DNA from: Chromera velia
Lineage: Eukaryota > Sar > Chromeraceae
Assembly (NCBI GenBank): GCA_018398765.1
Contig: JAHBMJ010002719.1
Span: 1 to 15,915, forward strand
Direction of reading: 5' to 3'
DNA: 15,915 nt
The notes beneath the pieces were generated by a model, which saw nothing but the letters and a program-made list of their open reading frames with translations, ran no database searches and was not told the DNA's origin. Below, piece by piece: positions 1 through 7,625 of the stretch (position 1 is its first letter; the number at the start of each line of letters is the position of its first letter). Made by a program: the position numbers and the translations under genes.

Positions 1-664
1 GGGTGATTGTTGAGCCGCCATGCCTGAAGTGCCCGCCGCCATGTGCACCTCCTTATAGATTGATGAGCCATGCCGAGCTGCATGCATGCATGTGCATGCT
101 TCTTCATGCAATTTGAATTAATTGCAATCAATAGTAGCATGCTCATAAAACGTGATGAGATGAAACGGCTGAACAATGAAAGGAATGGGAATATGCAATG
201 CATCCCGTCCTTCAGTCTTTCCCTGTCAGAAGATCTTAAGAGACTCTAATGATAAGCTTCTAGTTGAGAAGATCTAGTGGCTTTTAGGGTCTTTCACATT
301 CTTATTACGTAAAAGAGACTCCAACTTGTCTCCAGGGTACCCCCCATTATGAAAATACGGTGAGCGTCTTATGCTAGTTTGAGGAGGCTCTGAAGTTGTG
401 TTAGTACTGAAAGAGATGCATGCGGGGCAACGGTATGAAAGTGCAGATTTTCTAAAAGCTACGCTAGGACTGCAGTCTGTACATGGACCTCCAAGCGGGA
501 CTGGGTGATGCGCTTAAAAAGCCGTTCATATTGAAGAGGGACGGCAGAAGGGAAAAGACAGTAGTGGACCATACTTAAAGCTTGGAGAGCCCACCACCAC
601 CATCCACCTATGTGCACCAAGGTCTGAAAACATTGCAAAATGCCCGTGGCTTGGAGGCCACGCT
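1..664. other. Non-coding stretch, no gene seen
   Basis: I see no supportable gene here. The first 120 bases repeat the motif GCATGC/TGCATG several times (around 80-100). The minus-strand reading frame between about 459 and 752 starts inside the poly-A/T arms of the neighbouring inverted repeat. It has an odd composition (a run of Trp, Phe/Lys-rich start) and no family signature, so I regard it as a chance frame. Confidence 0.5.
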
Positions 665-950
665 CTAGTGCAGTACTAGGAACTAGGCCCTGCACTCCAT
701 AAATAAAAAAAAAAGAAAAAAACAGAAAGTTTCTGATCTTTTTTTTTTTCAAAAATTATTTATCAACTAAAAAGTATATACTTTTCAATGCAACACCCCG
801 TGCAACACTTGTGCAACAGTTGAGCAATAGTTGTTTGCCTACTAAGTGTCATGATAAATTAAAAAAAAATCCATAAAAAAAAAGTTTTTCGGAACTTTTC
901 TTTTTTTTTTTATGTAGTGCAGGGCCTAGACTAGGAAAAGGCTCCACTAG
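665..950. repeat. Imperfect inverted-repeat (foldback or MITE-like) element
   Basis: The left arm (about 665-735) and the reverse complement of the right arm (about 870-950) share the order CTAGTG..AG, then TAGGCCCTGCACT, then CATAAA, then an A-rich run with AAAAGAAAA. The shared core is about 25 bp and the A-rich continuation about 40 bp more. The middle is AT-rich and contains a perfect 16-bp palindrome, AAAAGTATATACTTTT (770-785), and a small tandem array. Such structure fits a non-autonomous foldback element. I could not define a target-site duplication, so the exact ends are uncertain. Confidence 0.5.
789..833. repeat. 11-bp tandem repeat, four units
   Basis: Four consecutive units read TGCAACACCCCG, TGCAACACTTG, TGCAACAGTTG and AGCAATAGTTG, so the period is 11 bp (12 in the first). 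The array lies in the loop region of the surrounding inverted-repeat element. Confidence 0.7.
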
Positions 951-1416
951 GTCTACCGATGCATCATCTAGTAAGTTTTTGTCTAGCGCATCTAGCAGGT
1001 TTGCTGAGGCCGCGATTATTTGCGTGCTAGCAGCCACAAACTTTGAACGACGCAAGGTGAAAAGGGATAACTAGATTGCTCGTGGGGTGGTGATGGCCTA
1101 GAAAGTTGGCGATAACCGATCGGACAGGGGGTGGGAATGTCGCTCCGATCTTTAATTTTTTCAATTTCTGATTTCTGGCTTGGCGACATCAGAACAGGCA
1201 GCTGCAGAGTTTTACGTAGAGGTCACAGTCTTGGTCACAGTAGATCAATTCGCTCGGTCGAGTCGCAAGGGCGGAAGAAGCATCCCGCATCAAATTGGAC
1301 CACCAGTTTGCTTGTGCTTTCTTCAAGTTTATTGCCCTTCTTGGTGTTCGCCCAGCCTGCTTGGCCTTGTTTTGGGCGGCCTTTTTTTCGTGGCACTTCC
1401 TCTCCTCCCAGCTGAC
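951..1416. other. Mostly non-coding; one short protein-like minus frame
   Basis: No gene is established. On the minus strand about 950-1055 reads VAASTQIIAASANLLDALD followed by KNLLDDASVDLVEPF. This looks protein-like but runs straight into the inverted-repeat arm and has no recognisable domain. It could be the end of an exon or a chance frame. Confidence 0.4.
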
Positions 1417-1705
1417 TTATCTTTTCCTGGCCTCATTGGTTCCCACATCCGCTCGTTGACTGTGAGGGTGATACCACGCCTTTCTACCGAACTGTTCCCC
1501 CGCTGCTGCTTCTGCTATTGCTACTGCTACTGCCGGTTCAACTGCCACTTCCACTGCTCGCAGCGCCCGACTGAGAGTCCTGTGTCCTGCAAGCGCCAAC
1601 TCAAAGAGAGATCCACTGCTCAACAAGCAAAACACTGCAATCAGAAAGGGGCGCGAGCGAATTGCAGAGAGGAACAAGAAAAGGTCGAACAAAGCAGCAG
1701 CGCAG
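1417..1705 (-). CDS. Possible extra C-terminal exon of the RHS/CRN-like gene
   Basis: This exon would be used if the perfect donor CAG|GTAAGA at the end of the main exon (exon end 1808, GT at 1807-1806) is spliced to the acceptor GCGCGCCAG ending at 1706. The intron would be 102 nt, similar to the other short introns predicted here (74-118 nt). The split codon AG+C restores an open frame of about 95 codons ending at 1417. The product begins with a hydrophobic stretch (ALFDLFLFLSAI, then PFLIAVFCLL), continues with an Ala/Val/Glu-rich part and ends in a basic tail. No domain is recognised. The alternative is that transcripts keep the TAA at 1806-1804 and this exon does not exist. Confidence 0.25.
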
Positions 1706-1803
1706 CTGGCGCGCACAGAACCCAGCGGTAAAAAAACGTTTCCATGACCTCACACTTTCAAAGAGCCTTCATTCGAAGTCGAAGGAGTCCTCTTCCCAGA
1801 GTC

Positions 1804-3386
1804 TTACCTGCGTCGCTTTTTTCTTCCGGAGGACGCGTCCGGCAGCGAGCGCTTCGTCCCCCTCTCGTCCTCCGGGTTCGCCACACCGATGATGCGCACC
1901 TCAAAGTGATTTGTGCCCTCGGACGGCTCACGTGGATCTGTGTAGAAATCGTTGAAACGCTCCATCGGTACCGCGAAAAGCAGCTTCAACTTCGGAGGTC
2001 CACTGTCAGCCTTGAGGCCGAGGTCAGTGAAGAGCTTGTTGATCTTCTTCGTCTTAGCCTTGTCCGAAGCTGCAATGGTCGCGTTGACCGCGAAAAACGT
2101 TCCATTCTGCTTAAACACAAAGTCCACCAGTTCATACTGCTGATTCACCGAGTGATAGACTACGCTGCCGGATTTTTGACACGCTTTCACAGCTGCAGAC
2201 ACGTCGTGAACCAACCGAATAGACTCGCAGCAAGGAAGCTCCAAATTCGTCCCGGTCTTGTCACCACGTGCTCCCACAGCTTTCCGTGACCAAAAGGTGT
2301 TTCCACCCTCGCGGAGCATCAAGCTCCGGACGTAAGCTTCAAAAAGGTGGCCGCGAGTCGAATGCGTCGACTGCAGCTCCAAATCCCGCCAAAGCAAGCC
2401 CATGTGCCGCTCACTGATCCTCTCGCACACCACTTTAGAGATAATTACCGGTTTGCCATCATAAGAGGGCCCTTCCGACTCGTACCCCATCACCGAGCTT
2501 TTTGGTTGACTGGCGTCGTCCGTGTCCACTGCAGCAACCTTGTCGTCCGCAATGAGCTTGACTTGCTCGGGAGTGAGGGCGTGCACGCCCTTCTTCTGCT
2601 TCCTTCGTAGCCCTTGCAGGTCGGATTCTGGCGCAAAGACTGCCCGAGGGGTTCCACCAAACTCACGGTACCGCTCAAGGAGAACGTCCTCCTCGATCAG
2701 GTATCCGGACGGGCTGAGAAAACCTGAGGCGGCCAAAAGCTCGAGGAGCGTCCAAAGAGGGTAGTAAAGAAAAATACCGTACGCCTCCCCATCTTGCTGC
2801 CTCTTGTCGAACTCGTTCCCCCAGTGTTTGCTGTCAGGAGACGCGTTCATGATCACCTTGGCTTCGACACGGAAAGAAGGGTCGCACGACCCTTGATTGC
2901 TACCGGGATCGATCAAGAAAAAAGTGCTCGGGAGCTTCAAAGAGGCCACCTCCACCCGAATCGCTTGCTCTTCTGTGTAGACTTCGGTCTCGATGCGTCC
3001 AGAGCCCATGGGTTTGAATTCGTAGCAGACACCGTCTCGAGACGTGTCCAGTGTACGCTTCAGATAGACAGCAGTTTCTCCACGTTCAAGCAGCATCTTG
3101 ATCAGTACTGCTACGGAGGTTGACTTTCCGATTCCAGGGCTCCCTACGGCACACACTCTGTAGCCTTTCTGCACCTCGCTGATGCACTTTTCCCAGAACC
3201 GTTTCGTCACCTCGCGAACGACAACGTTCCCCCGCGCTGGTAGCCCGGGTCCGCCCTTGATGCCTTCCAGCACCTCCATGCCGCGTGCCTTTGGCACTTT
3301 TCTCGGAGTGGCATCGCAAAGTGACTTGACAAAATCGCGGCCGCTGTCGAGAAATGCTTTGCGATCTACCTCGGTAAAATACGAAG
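1804..3386 (-). CDS. RHS/Crinkler-type P-loop NTPase fused to PD-(D/E)XK-like nuclease, main exon
   Basis: This exon encodes about 526 residues and begins at a 3' splice site (TTTGTCTGCATGCAG|C), not at a start codon; the frame is closed by a TAG a few codons upstream. Numbering from the in-frame GTG at 3297: Walker A GSPGIGKST at 52-60; Walker B-like FFLIDPGS near 126-133 (D130); NASP at 151-154; YYPLWT at 178-183 before ELLAAS; FGGTPRAVF at 213-221. This order (P-loop, hydrophobic-D, SP, PLWT, FGGxPR) is characteristic of trypanosomatid RHS proteins and the NTPase part of some CRN effectors. The C-terminal part has a glutamate in GHLFEAYVRSLM (E320), an aspartate in YELVDFVF (D392) and FFAVNATIAASDK, the pattern of the restriction-endonuclease-like domain in that family. 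The end, SGRKKRRR, is a basic cluster typical of nuclear import signals. In related systems these proteins act at chromatin or as secreted effectors; the role here is unknown. The stop overlaps a consensus splice donor, so the true C-terminus may lie further on. Confidence 0.82.
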
Positions 3387-4423
3387 CTGCATGCAGACAA
3401 ATAAACTAGCAAATAAAGGCCCACTGATACTCAAAGCTCGAGAAGCCATGCAAACCCAAGGCCAAACCTCTCGACGTAGGCAGGCACACACGCACTTCTC
3501 TCACAACGCCAATCCAAAGAACATGGAAACACCAAATGTACTTTGCTGGAAGAAGTGCCAGCTTCCACACACACGCATCAGATACACACACAGCACGCGC
3601 ACTTCAGCCAGTCTGGAGACACCGAATGTGAGCGGAAGAAAGTTCGTTCGCGCGACGAGAAAAAGTTCGTTCGCGCGACGAGAAAAAAAAGGGAGAGGCC
3701 CGCAGACACTCAAGCTCGACAGACCACCCAAACCCGATACCAGACCTTTTGACACAGGCGCACACGCACTTCTCTCATACACGGCTCGCACGCAAGCTGT
3801 CTGATCGTATGCACTCACCACCGCACAGCCGACCAGACACAGCACGTGTCCACAGAAATGGCTACCGAGAAATGGAGACACCGAATCTCTGCTAGAGAAT
3901 TTCTCGCCCGGGCGACGAGACGAAAAAGAAGGCCGAGCAGATACCCTCACCCCACACAGCACGCGCGATTCAATCCGGTATGCTTGAGAAAAGCGCACTT
4001 GAATCTGGAGATGTAGTCCCAGCCAGACGACACACGCCACGGTGACTTCGATCTAAAGCAATGGAGATCTGGAATGTATCATGGAGAAATTTTCGTTCGG
4101 CCGCAGTCAATCTTCAGGCACACCAGCCACACACGAAGATCCAATCCGACCAGCCAGACGGACGCAATCGACCTTCGCCACCCAGACACACACGAAGATC
4201 CAGTCCGACAAGCCAGGTGTCGGAAGAGAGAAACCACAGACGAAATCGACCTTCAGCCACGCACACACGTGAACGAGCATGCACCGAACACCGTAGGACC
4301 AACAGCCACGATCACACACAGCTCTCGGCACTAAGAGATGGCAGTGACGAATGTATGCTGGAGGAATTTTGGGGCGGACAACGCCCACGAGGACTTCAGA
4401 GATGACTGCCTCTGTTCACTGAC
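3387..4423 (-). other. Intron of the RHS/CRN-like gene, copy 1 (degenerate repeat array)
   Basis: The donor is TCCG|GTCAGT (exon end 4424) and the acceptor is TGCATGCAG (exon from 3386). The phase matches: G from the upstream exon plus CT gives Ala, reading VSAS-S-A-S-YFTEV. The intron is built from diverged repeats. The motif TGGAGACACCGAATGT and variants occur near 3523, 3614, 3871, 4061 and 4338. A longer module (CTCAAGCTCGA to CACACGCACTTCTCTCA) occurs near 3430 and 3708. ACACACGAAGATCCA occurs near 4130 and 4188. Reading frames of 60-180 codons in this stretch have repetitive composition on both strands and are shadows. Confidence 0.7.
3641..3686. repeat. 23-bp tandem repeat, two units, inside the intron
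   Basis: AGTTCGTTCGCGCGACGAGA followed by AAA is present twice in a row with period 23 (from 3641 and 3664). The identical pair recurs at 4923-4968 in the second copy of the intron. Confidence 0.85.
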
Positions 4424-4543
4424 CGGAGCTGGCGGAGACCTGCTGCTGCTGGGCGAGGAGGAGGTTCTTCTCCTTCTGGAGCTCCGTCAGCTGGTTGTTC
4501 AACGACGTCAGCTGGTTGTTCAACGACGTCAGCTGGTTGTTCA
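4424..4543 (-). CDS. Truncated copy of the coiled-coil exon, cut by the sequence gap
   Basis: On the minus strand this encodes heptads of LNNQLTS followed by LNNQLTELQKEKNLLLAQQQ and VSASS, the same end as the intact exon at 5706-6027, and it has the same splice donor. It breaks off at the N (4544). It carries one more 21-bp (seven-residue) repeat unit than the other copy. I interpret it as a contig end and not a second gene. Confidence 0.7.
4488..4543 (-). repeat. 21-bp coding tandem repeat encoding coiled-coil heptads
   Basis: The unit CAGCTGGTTGTTCAACGACGT (plus strand) occurs at 4488, 4509 and, partially, 4530 up to the N. Each unit encodes one heptad, LNNQLTS. In the other copy (5770-5804) there are only one complete and one partial unit before the sequence changes to GCGCCGT. 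The copy number at this spot is therefore unresolved. Confidence 0.85.
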
Positions 4544-4544
4544 N
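4544..4544. other. Ambiguous base N marking a join or gap
   Basis: This is the only N in the window. To its left the sequence ends inside the coiled-coil exon repeat. To its right the sequence restarts inside the RHS/CRN main exon, at the equivalent of 3263. It sits exactly at the boundary of the 1260-bp duplication. Confidence 0.95.
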
Positions 4545-4668
4545 CCTTCCAGCACCTCCATGCCGCGTGCCTTTGGCACTTTTCTCGGAGTGGCATCGCA
4601 AAGTGACTTGACAAAATCGCGGCCGCTGTCGAGAAATGCTTTGCGATCTACCTCGGTAAAATACGAAG
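4545..4668 (-). CDS. Partial second copy of the start of the RHS/CRN main exon
   Basis: This is identical to 3263-3386 and encodes SYFTEVDRKAFLDSGRDF and a further twenty or so residues after the splice acceptor. It is then cut by the N before the P-loop. It has no independent function in this form. Confidence 0.75.
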
Positions 4669-5705
4669 CTGCATGCAGACAAATAAACTAGCAAATAAAG
4701 GCCCACTGATACTCAAAGCTCGAGAAGCCATGCAAACCCAAGGCCAAACCTCTCGACGTAGGCAGGCACACACGCACTTCTCTCACAACGCCAATCCAAA
4801 GAACATGGAAACACCAAATGTACTTTGCTGGAAGAAGTGCCAGCTTCCACACACACGCATCAGATACACACACAGCACGCGCACTTCAGCCAGTCTGGAG
4901 ACACCGAATGTGAGCGGAAGAAAGTTCGTTCGCGCGACGAGAAAAAGTTCGTTCGCGCGACGAGAAAAAAAAGGGAGAGGCCCGCAGACACTCAAGCTCG
5001 ACAGACCACCCAAACCCGATACCAGACCTTTTGACACAGGCGCACACGCACTTCTCTCATACACGGCTCGCACGCAAGCTGTCTGATCGTATGCACTCAC
5101 CACCGCACAGCCGACCAGACACAGCACGTGTCCACAGAAATGGCTACCGAGAAATGGAGACACCGAATCTCTGCTAGAGAATTTCTCGCCCGGGCGACGA
5201 GACGAAAAAGAAGGCCGAGCAGATACCCTCACCCCACACAGCACGCGCGATTCAATCCGGTATGCTTGAGAAAAGCGCACTTGAATCTGGAGATGTAGTC
5301 CCAGCCAGACGACACACGCCACGGTGACTTCGATCTAAAGCAATGGAGATCTGGAATGTATCATGGAGAAATTTTCGTTCGGCCGCAGTCAATCTTCAGG
5401 CACACCAGCCACACACGAAGATCCAATCCGACCAGCCAGACGGACGCAATCGACCTTCGCCACCCAGACACACACGAAGATCCAGTCCGACAAGCCAGGT
5501 GTCGGAAGAGAGAAACCACAGACGAAATCGACCTTCAGCCACGCACACACGTGAACGAGCATGCACCGAACACCGTAGGACCAACAGCCACGATCACACA
5601 CAGCTCTCGGCACTAAGAGATGGCAGTGACGAATGTATGCTGGAGGAATTTTGGGGCGGACAACGCCCACGAGGACTTCAGAGATGACTGCCTCTGTTCA
5701 CTGAC
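4669..5705 (-). other. Intron of the RHS/CRN-like gene, copy 2
   Basis: Identical to 3387-4423, with the same donor (GTCAGT at 5705-5700) and acceptor (AG at 4670-4669). If the two copies are one locus, the gene has a single 1037-nt intron here. Confidence 0.7.
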
Positions 5706-6027
5706 CGGAGCTGGCGGAGACCTGCTGCTGCTGGGCGAGGAGGAGGTTCTTCTCCTTCTGGAGCTCCGTCAGCTGGTTGTTCAACGACGTCAGCTGGTTG
5801 TTCAGCGCCGTGTACTGGGGGTGCAGGAGATTTCCTACCGGATCATCGTCCGTGATGCCAAGTGCTCTCTCTAACCCCGCAATCTTCGCTTTCTTCGTCC
5901 TGATGTCCTCCTCCACCGTCGTTATCTTCCGCTTCACCTCGTCAATCTGGGTCTGTCCACCCGCGACCGCAGTGTTCCCATTGTACGCGTGAGCGAGCCG
6001 GTTCTTCGTCTTGTTCGACAGCGCCCA
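5706..6027 (-). CDS. Coiled-coil exon of the RHS/CRN-like gene
   Basis: The frame encodes about 107 residues before the splice donor. In order: WALSNKTKNRLAHAYNGN; a charged helix TQIDEVKRKITTVEEDIRT; then KKAKIAGLERALGI; a linker TDDDPVGNLLHPQYT; and the heptad segment ALNNQLTSLNNQLTELQKEK. Leucines and isoleucines recur with 3-4 spacing, so two coiled coils separated by a short linker are likely. It ends VSAS-S and joins in phase to the NTPase exon. The left limit is my choice: an acceptor GTGCAGAG at 6028-6033 is preceded, 70 nt away, by a CT-rich tract. CAG|AG at 6030 is the alternative. N-terminal coiled coils could provide oligomerisation for the NTPase. Confidence 0.6.
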
Positions 6028-6094
6028 CTCTGCACCACGCACACAGTCGATCAGCAACGACGAGATGCAGGCGGAATGGGGGCAGGAGACAAGC

Positions 6095-6096
<2 letters not shown>

Positions 6097-6125
<29 letters not shown>
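6097..6125. repeat. (GA)n microsatellite
   Basis: About fourteen GA dinucleotides in a row. On the minus strand this is a CT tract lying upstream of the coiled-coil exon's likely splice acceptor, where it could act as a distant pyrimidine-rich element. Confidence 0.95.
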
Positions 6126-6129
<4 letters not shown>

Positions 6130-6583
6130 ACAGTGGCCAAAAGAACGCGAAGACTGCCGAGGATCGATCGGACTGCTGACGCAAGCAGACACAGACTCAA
6201 CAACGGCCGACCGAACCAACGGAAAACCGACCTGCAACAACGCCGGTGTCCTCAAACGGCTCGCCTCCTCGCACACCGTCGCGGAAGTGCTGCACAGAAG
6301 AGAAAGAAGCACAGCGTGCAAATGGATAGCGCAGGTCCACACAGGAAGCCCAGCAGAGGCCACCAACTCACTGCGTTCTGGAGCTCCGATGCGAGGTTCG
6401 CGTCACAGCCGTCACGCCCACTCAGACGCTGCTCGAGACCTGCAGGCAGGTAAACGAGACACGGAATTACATGGTCAGCGAGTAGTCAACAAGCCAGAAA
6501 GATTCTCGACACGCCTCGCGAGTGCAAAATGCGTGCACGGAAGCTATACAACGCAAAGGACACCCGCTAGCTGACGGACATAC

Positions 6584-6676
6584 CCCGTGAAGGCCTTGCG
6601 GGCTCGACTCCTCTCCGCCACCGCCCCGCACCCCAAAAATTCCCCCTGCCGGTATCGCCACCTCCGCGACAGCCAT
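6584..6676 (-). CDS. Possible first exon of the RHS/CRN-like gene
   Basis: An ATG at 6676-6674 opens a 31-codon frame beginning MAVAEVAIPAGGIFGV, then Gly/Glu-rich, up to a good donor GGG|GTATGT (GT at 6583-6582). It ends in phase 0, which fits the coiled-coil exon if that starts at 6027 (intron about 556 nt). With this exon the protein would be about 665 residues before any C-terminal extension. Nothing else supports it, and other 5' exons are possible. Confidence 0.28.
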
Positions 6677-6893
6677 GAGGCCCCGCTCTCCTGGGGTTCC
6701 CGATGACTGCAGGAAGGAAGGGCGGAATCGAACGGATGAGCACAGAGCAAGAAAGAACGAAACCAGACCCATGCAGAGACCTGACGAGACAAGAACTGCA
6801 TGGACGGAAACGATTCGGAAGCAAACTACACAGGGCAGGAAGAAAGAAAAAACCAAACGGGCGGAACCCGCCCAAAATTCGTGTCCGCTTTGG
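6677..6893. other. No feature seen
   Basis: Purine-rich on the plus strand (GAAAGAACGAAACC-type sequence). Overlapping reading frames on both strands have skewed composition and no family signature. It could be the 5' flank of the RHS/CRN-like gene and the 3' flank of the spliced gene to the right, both transcribed leftwards. Confidence 0.4.
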
Positions 6894-7010
6894 AAGCTAA
6901 AGAACCTTGCTGTACTCCCCTCACGACTTTTTTGTTCTCCATCGCGGGTCTGCTCGGCCAGCCTGCGAAAGCTAAAGAGCCTTGATGTACTCTACGTCTT
7001 TTTTCGCGCG
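6894..7010. repeat. Degenerate tandem duplication, period about 75 bp
   Basis: AAGCTAAAGAACCTTGCTGT at 6894 is repeated as AAGCTAAAGAGCCTTGATGT at 6969. In both copies it is followed by ACTC and, further on, by a run of T. The right copy includes the end of the small spliced gene's last exon; the left copy lies just downstream of its stop. Confidence 0.6.
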
Positions 7011-7625
7011 TTTTTTCGACCAGACTGAAAAAAGCGAACTGAAGGAAGGAAACGAACCTGCCGACATGCCATCCTCCTGTTGGAGGGAGACCCGCACTCT
7101 CACGTGCTCCTTGCACTCCGACTGTCCTCCCCGCTGCAGGTGCACCACGCCGCCTGCAACCATGCATCCATCACCCGCAGACGGAGTTCATATAGAAAGA
7201 AGAATTGCTGTGAGCTTTGATGCCTTTTGTCTCTCTACCTTGAAGTCCATGTGGGCTCCGGTCACCTGCAGTCAGTTGGACACAATGAATCAAAAGGGCA
7301 GGCTCAAGCATGGCATCGAGAGTGGGGAAAGAGACTCACCCTCATACGCACCGTCTCGTCGTTTCCCCGCTGGCAGTTCCAGGGAACCCTGTCCGCCCCC
7401 AGGTGTCCTCCCTCATGCCCCTCTCTGCCGATCTGCAGAAGAGAGGAGTAGAATGAGCACACAAATGCAGCCCCACCTCCCCATGAGATCAACGCACAAG
7501 TTGTGACACCTTAGCGAACAGCAGCCTGGTGCTTCTGCTTGACTGCTTACACACACAAAGGACTTGACCTCCATCCCTCCTGTGTGCTCCACGAAAAGCA
7601 GCTCTTCAGCATGCGCCTCTCGCAT
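6972..7625 (-). CDS. Predicted four-exon small protein of unknown function
   Basis: Predicted exons are 7625-7551, 7432-7340, 7265-7239 and 7133-6972. Donors are TGT|GTAAGC, AGG|GTGAGT and AAG|GTAGAG. Acceptors are TCCTCTCTTCTGCAG, CCAACTGACTGCAG and GTGCACCTGCAG. Introns are 118, 74 and 105 nt and all junctions are phase 0, giving about 118 residues. The product starts MREAHAEELLFVEHTGGMEV, continues IGREGHEGG, then VPWNCQRGNDETVRMR, then the nine-residue micro-exon VTGAHMDFK, then RGGQSECKEHVRVRVSL, and ends in the basic SKKRAKKDVEYIKAL. The motif C-x(n)-VR(M/V)R appears in both exons 2 and 4, suggesting an internal repeat. I do not recognise a family. Another acceptor at 7155-7154 also looks good but breaks phase. 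The start codon is the first ATG after an in-frame TGA; an upstream exon cannot be excluded. Confidence 0.45.

Larger units (their letters stand above)
3263..4522. repeat. 1260-bp segment, copy 1 of an identical direct duplication
   Basis: This segment recurs at a constant offset of 1282 bp as 4545-5804, and I saw no difference between the copies. It contains the beginning of the RHS/CRN main exon, the whole 1037-nt intron and the last part of the coiled-coil exon. The copies diverge after 4522, where copy 1 has one additional 21-bp coding repeat and then stops at the N. Confidence 0.93.
4545..5804. repeat. 1260-bp segment, copy 2 of an identical direct duplication
   Basis: This matches 3263-4522 at offset 1282. 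Unlike copy 1, it continues on the right into the rest of the coiled-coil exon, so the intact left half of the gene lies beyond copy 1 and the intact right half beyond copy 2. That is the pattern expected of two overlapping contig ends laid side by side. Confidence 0.93.

Noticed and set aside
1-14. The first 12 bases match the polypurine tract plus LTR start of the copia element (GGGTGATTGTTG)
   Set aside because: The match ends after 12 bases and the sequence then diverges completely from the LTR. Too short to call a second element.
459-752. A 97-codon minus-strand frame beginning MKKKKIRNFLFF
   Set aside because: Its start lies in the A/T-rich arm of an inverted repeat and the rest has no coding signature.
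3406-4423. Reading frames of up to 179 codons within the intron, repeated in the second copy
   Set aside because: They are frames through degenerate GC/CA-rich repeats with open frames on both strands, no domain, and splice signals that put them in an intron.
3263-5804. True tandem segmental duplication of the RHS/CRN-like gene
   Set aside because: Not excluded, but apparent identity over a fast-evolving intron, breaks exactly at an N, and complementary half-exons favour an assembly overlap.
6097-6125. The frame reading LSLSLSLS as part of the RHS/CRN-like protein
   Set aside because: It comes from the CT dinucleotide repeat and fits better as intron sequence upstream of a splice acceptor.
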